This document shows, piece after piece, positions 63,481 through 64,000 of a stretch of DNA of 64,000 nucleotides. Origin of the DNA: Sipunculus nudus (lineage: Eukaryota; Annelida; Sipuncula; Golfingiida; Sipunculidae). Location of the stretch: contig CM049312.1 of NCBI GenBank assembly GCA_026874595.1, positions 75,875,429-75,939,428 of the forward strand, in the 5' to 3' direction. The notes beneath the pieces are model-generated. The model did not search any database, was not told the DNA's origin, and worked only from the letters and a program-made list of their open reading frames with translations. Each line of letters opens with the position of its first letter. The stretch's first letter is position 1. The translations under genes were made by a program, and so were the position numbers.

Positions 63481-64000
63481 GTGTTGATATGCCAATATGG
63501 TTAAAATCAATGCATCACTGATAGGCTTGTACATAGTAGTATATGACATTCATAGTCACAAAATATGCGAGATGTTCTAAACTAACCGAGTACATGGGAA
63601 TGGTTGTTTGACATGTTCGGTATACCCATTGATGTCTAGACTCAAGATAGAGACAAATCATTGAATCTTACCCTTTGAAGTATGGCATGTTGCAAGTTGT
63701 TCATAATTGTCATCTGTCGGTTAATAAAATCAGTGACAATATCAGTATATTTATTGTATTTTTTATTATGCCGACCTGAACTCAAAAAAAATATCAGTGA
63801 TGGAGTTTGTTTTGCTCTTTCCGCTTTGGTTAACCACTGCGGCAGATGTTCGTTAATTTATATAATGGATGGAAAGTTAACTTGCTGTGTCAGGCTAGAC
63901 AAGGGTTTAAGAGAAGAATATTAATGGTACAAGGCTAGGTTGTTAATTAAGCCCAATATTATTTTCTTGATATCTCAACACATTCTACGAAATGGTTCAT
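63481..64000. other. Right edge, nothing recognised
   Basis: An 80-codon frame (63682-63924) shows no family signal and no splice context. No repeat identified. Confidence 0.4.

Overview
The window is nuclear DNA of an animal: AT-rich, with long introns bounded by GT/AG, many simple repeats, tRNA-derived SINEs and numerous short inverted-repeat DNA elements. The genes and the repeat style suggest a lophotrochozoan marine invertebrate, probably a mollusc. That placement is an inference; the sequence alone does not fix the species.

Layout. (1) About 1-24,332, minus strand: the first three coding exons of an SGSM1/SGSM2-like gene (RUN and TBC domain Rab regulator). Exons 1-2 lie at 24.2-24.3 kb and exon 3 at 15.6 kb. 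No fourth exon is visible before the left edge, so intron 3 is longer than 15.5 kb; it is filled with foldback elements, MITEs and SINEs. (2) 25,838-43,906, plus strand: a complete 16-exon VPS33A gene (610 aa), the Sec1/Munc18 subunit of HOPS/CORVET. It is head-to-head with the SGSM gene. A 1.03 kb terminal-inverted-repeat element fills most of the shared 1.5 kb promoter interval and ends 30 bp before the VPS33A start codon. Exon 14 is preceded by two decayed tandem copies of itself. (3) 46,225-52,233, minus strand: a small three-exon gene, which I assembled from the splice phases, for a 118-aa RIIa (PKA-docking-like) domain protein. Its upstream region has two perfect CRE palindromes, and its 3.6 kb intron holds a dead Tc1/mariner-type transposase. 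It is convergent with VPS33A. (4) 59,178-61,223, plus strand: an intact 681-aa protein that I cannot assign to a family. It has a TPR-like segment and a C-terminal membrane anchor of mitochondrial-outer-membrane type; a probable non-coding first exon lies near 56.1 kb. (5) 61.6-64 kb: an unexplained open and non-repetitive stretch, then a mobile element carrying a ~145-bp minisatellite.

Two of the genes act in the Rab/endosome-lysosome trafficking pathway (SGSM as a Rab GAP/effector-like protein, VPS33A as SNARE-assembly factor). Their divergent arrangement could allow co-regulation, but nothing in the sequence proves it. There is no CRISPR array, operon, rRNA gene or intact autonomous transposon. 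The strongest observations are the exon-14 triplication, the transposon-derived VPS33A promoter, the two ~2 kb foldback palindromes, the RIIa gene with its twin CRE promoter, and the orphan tail-anchored protein.
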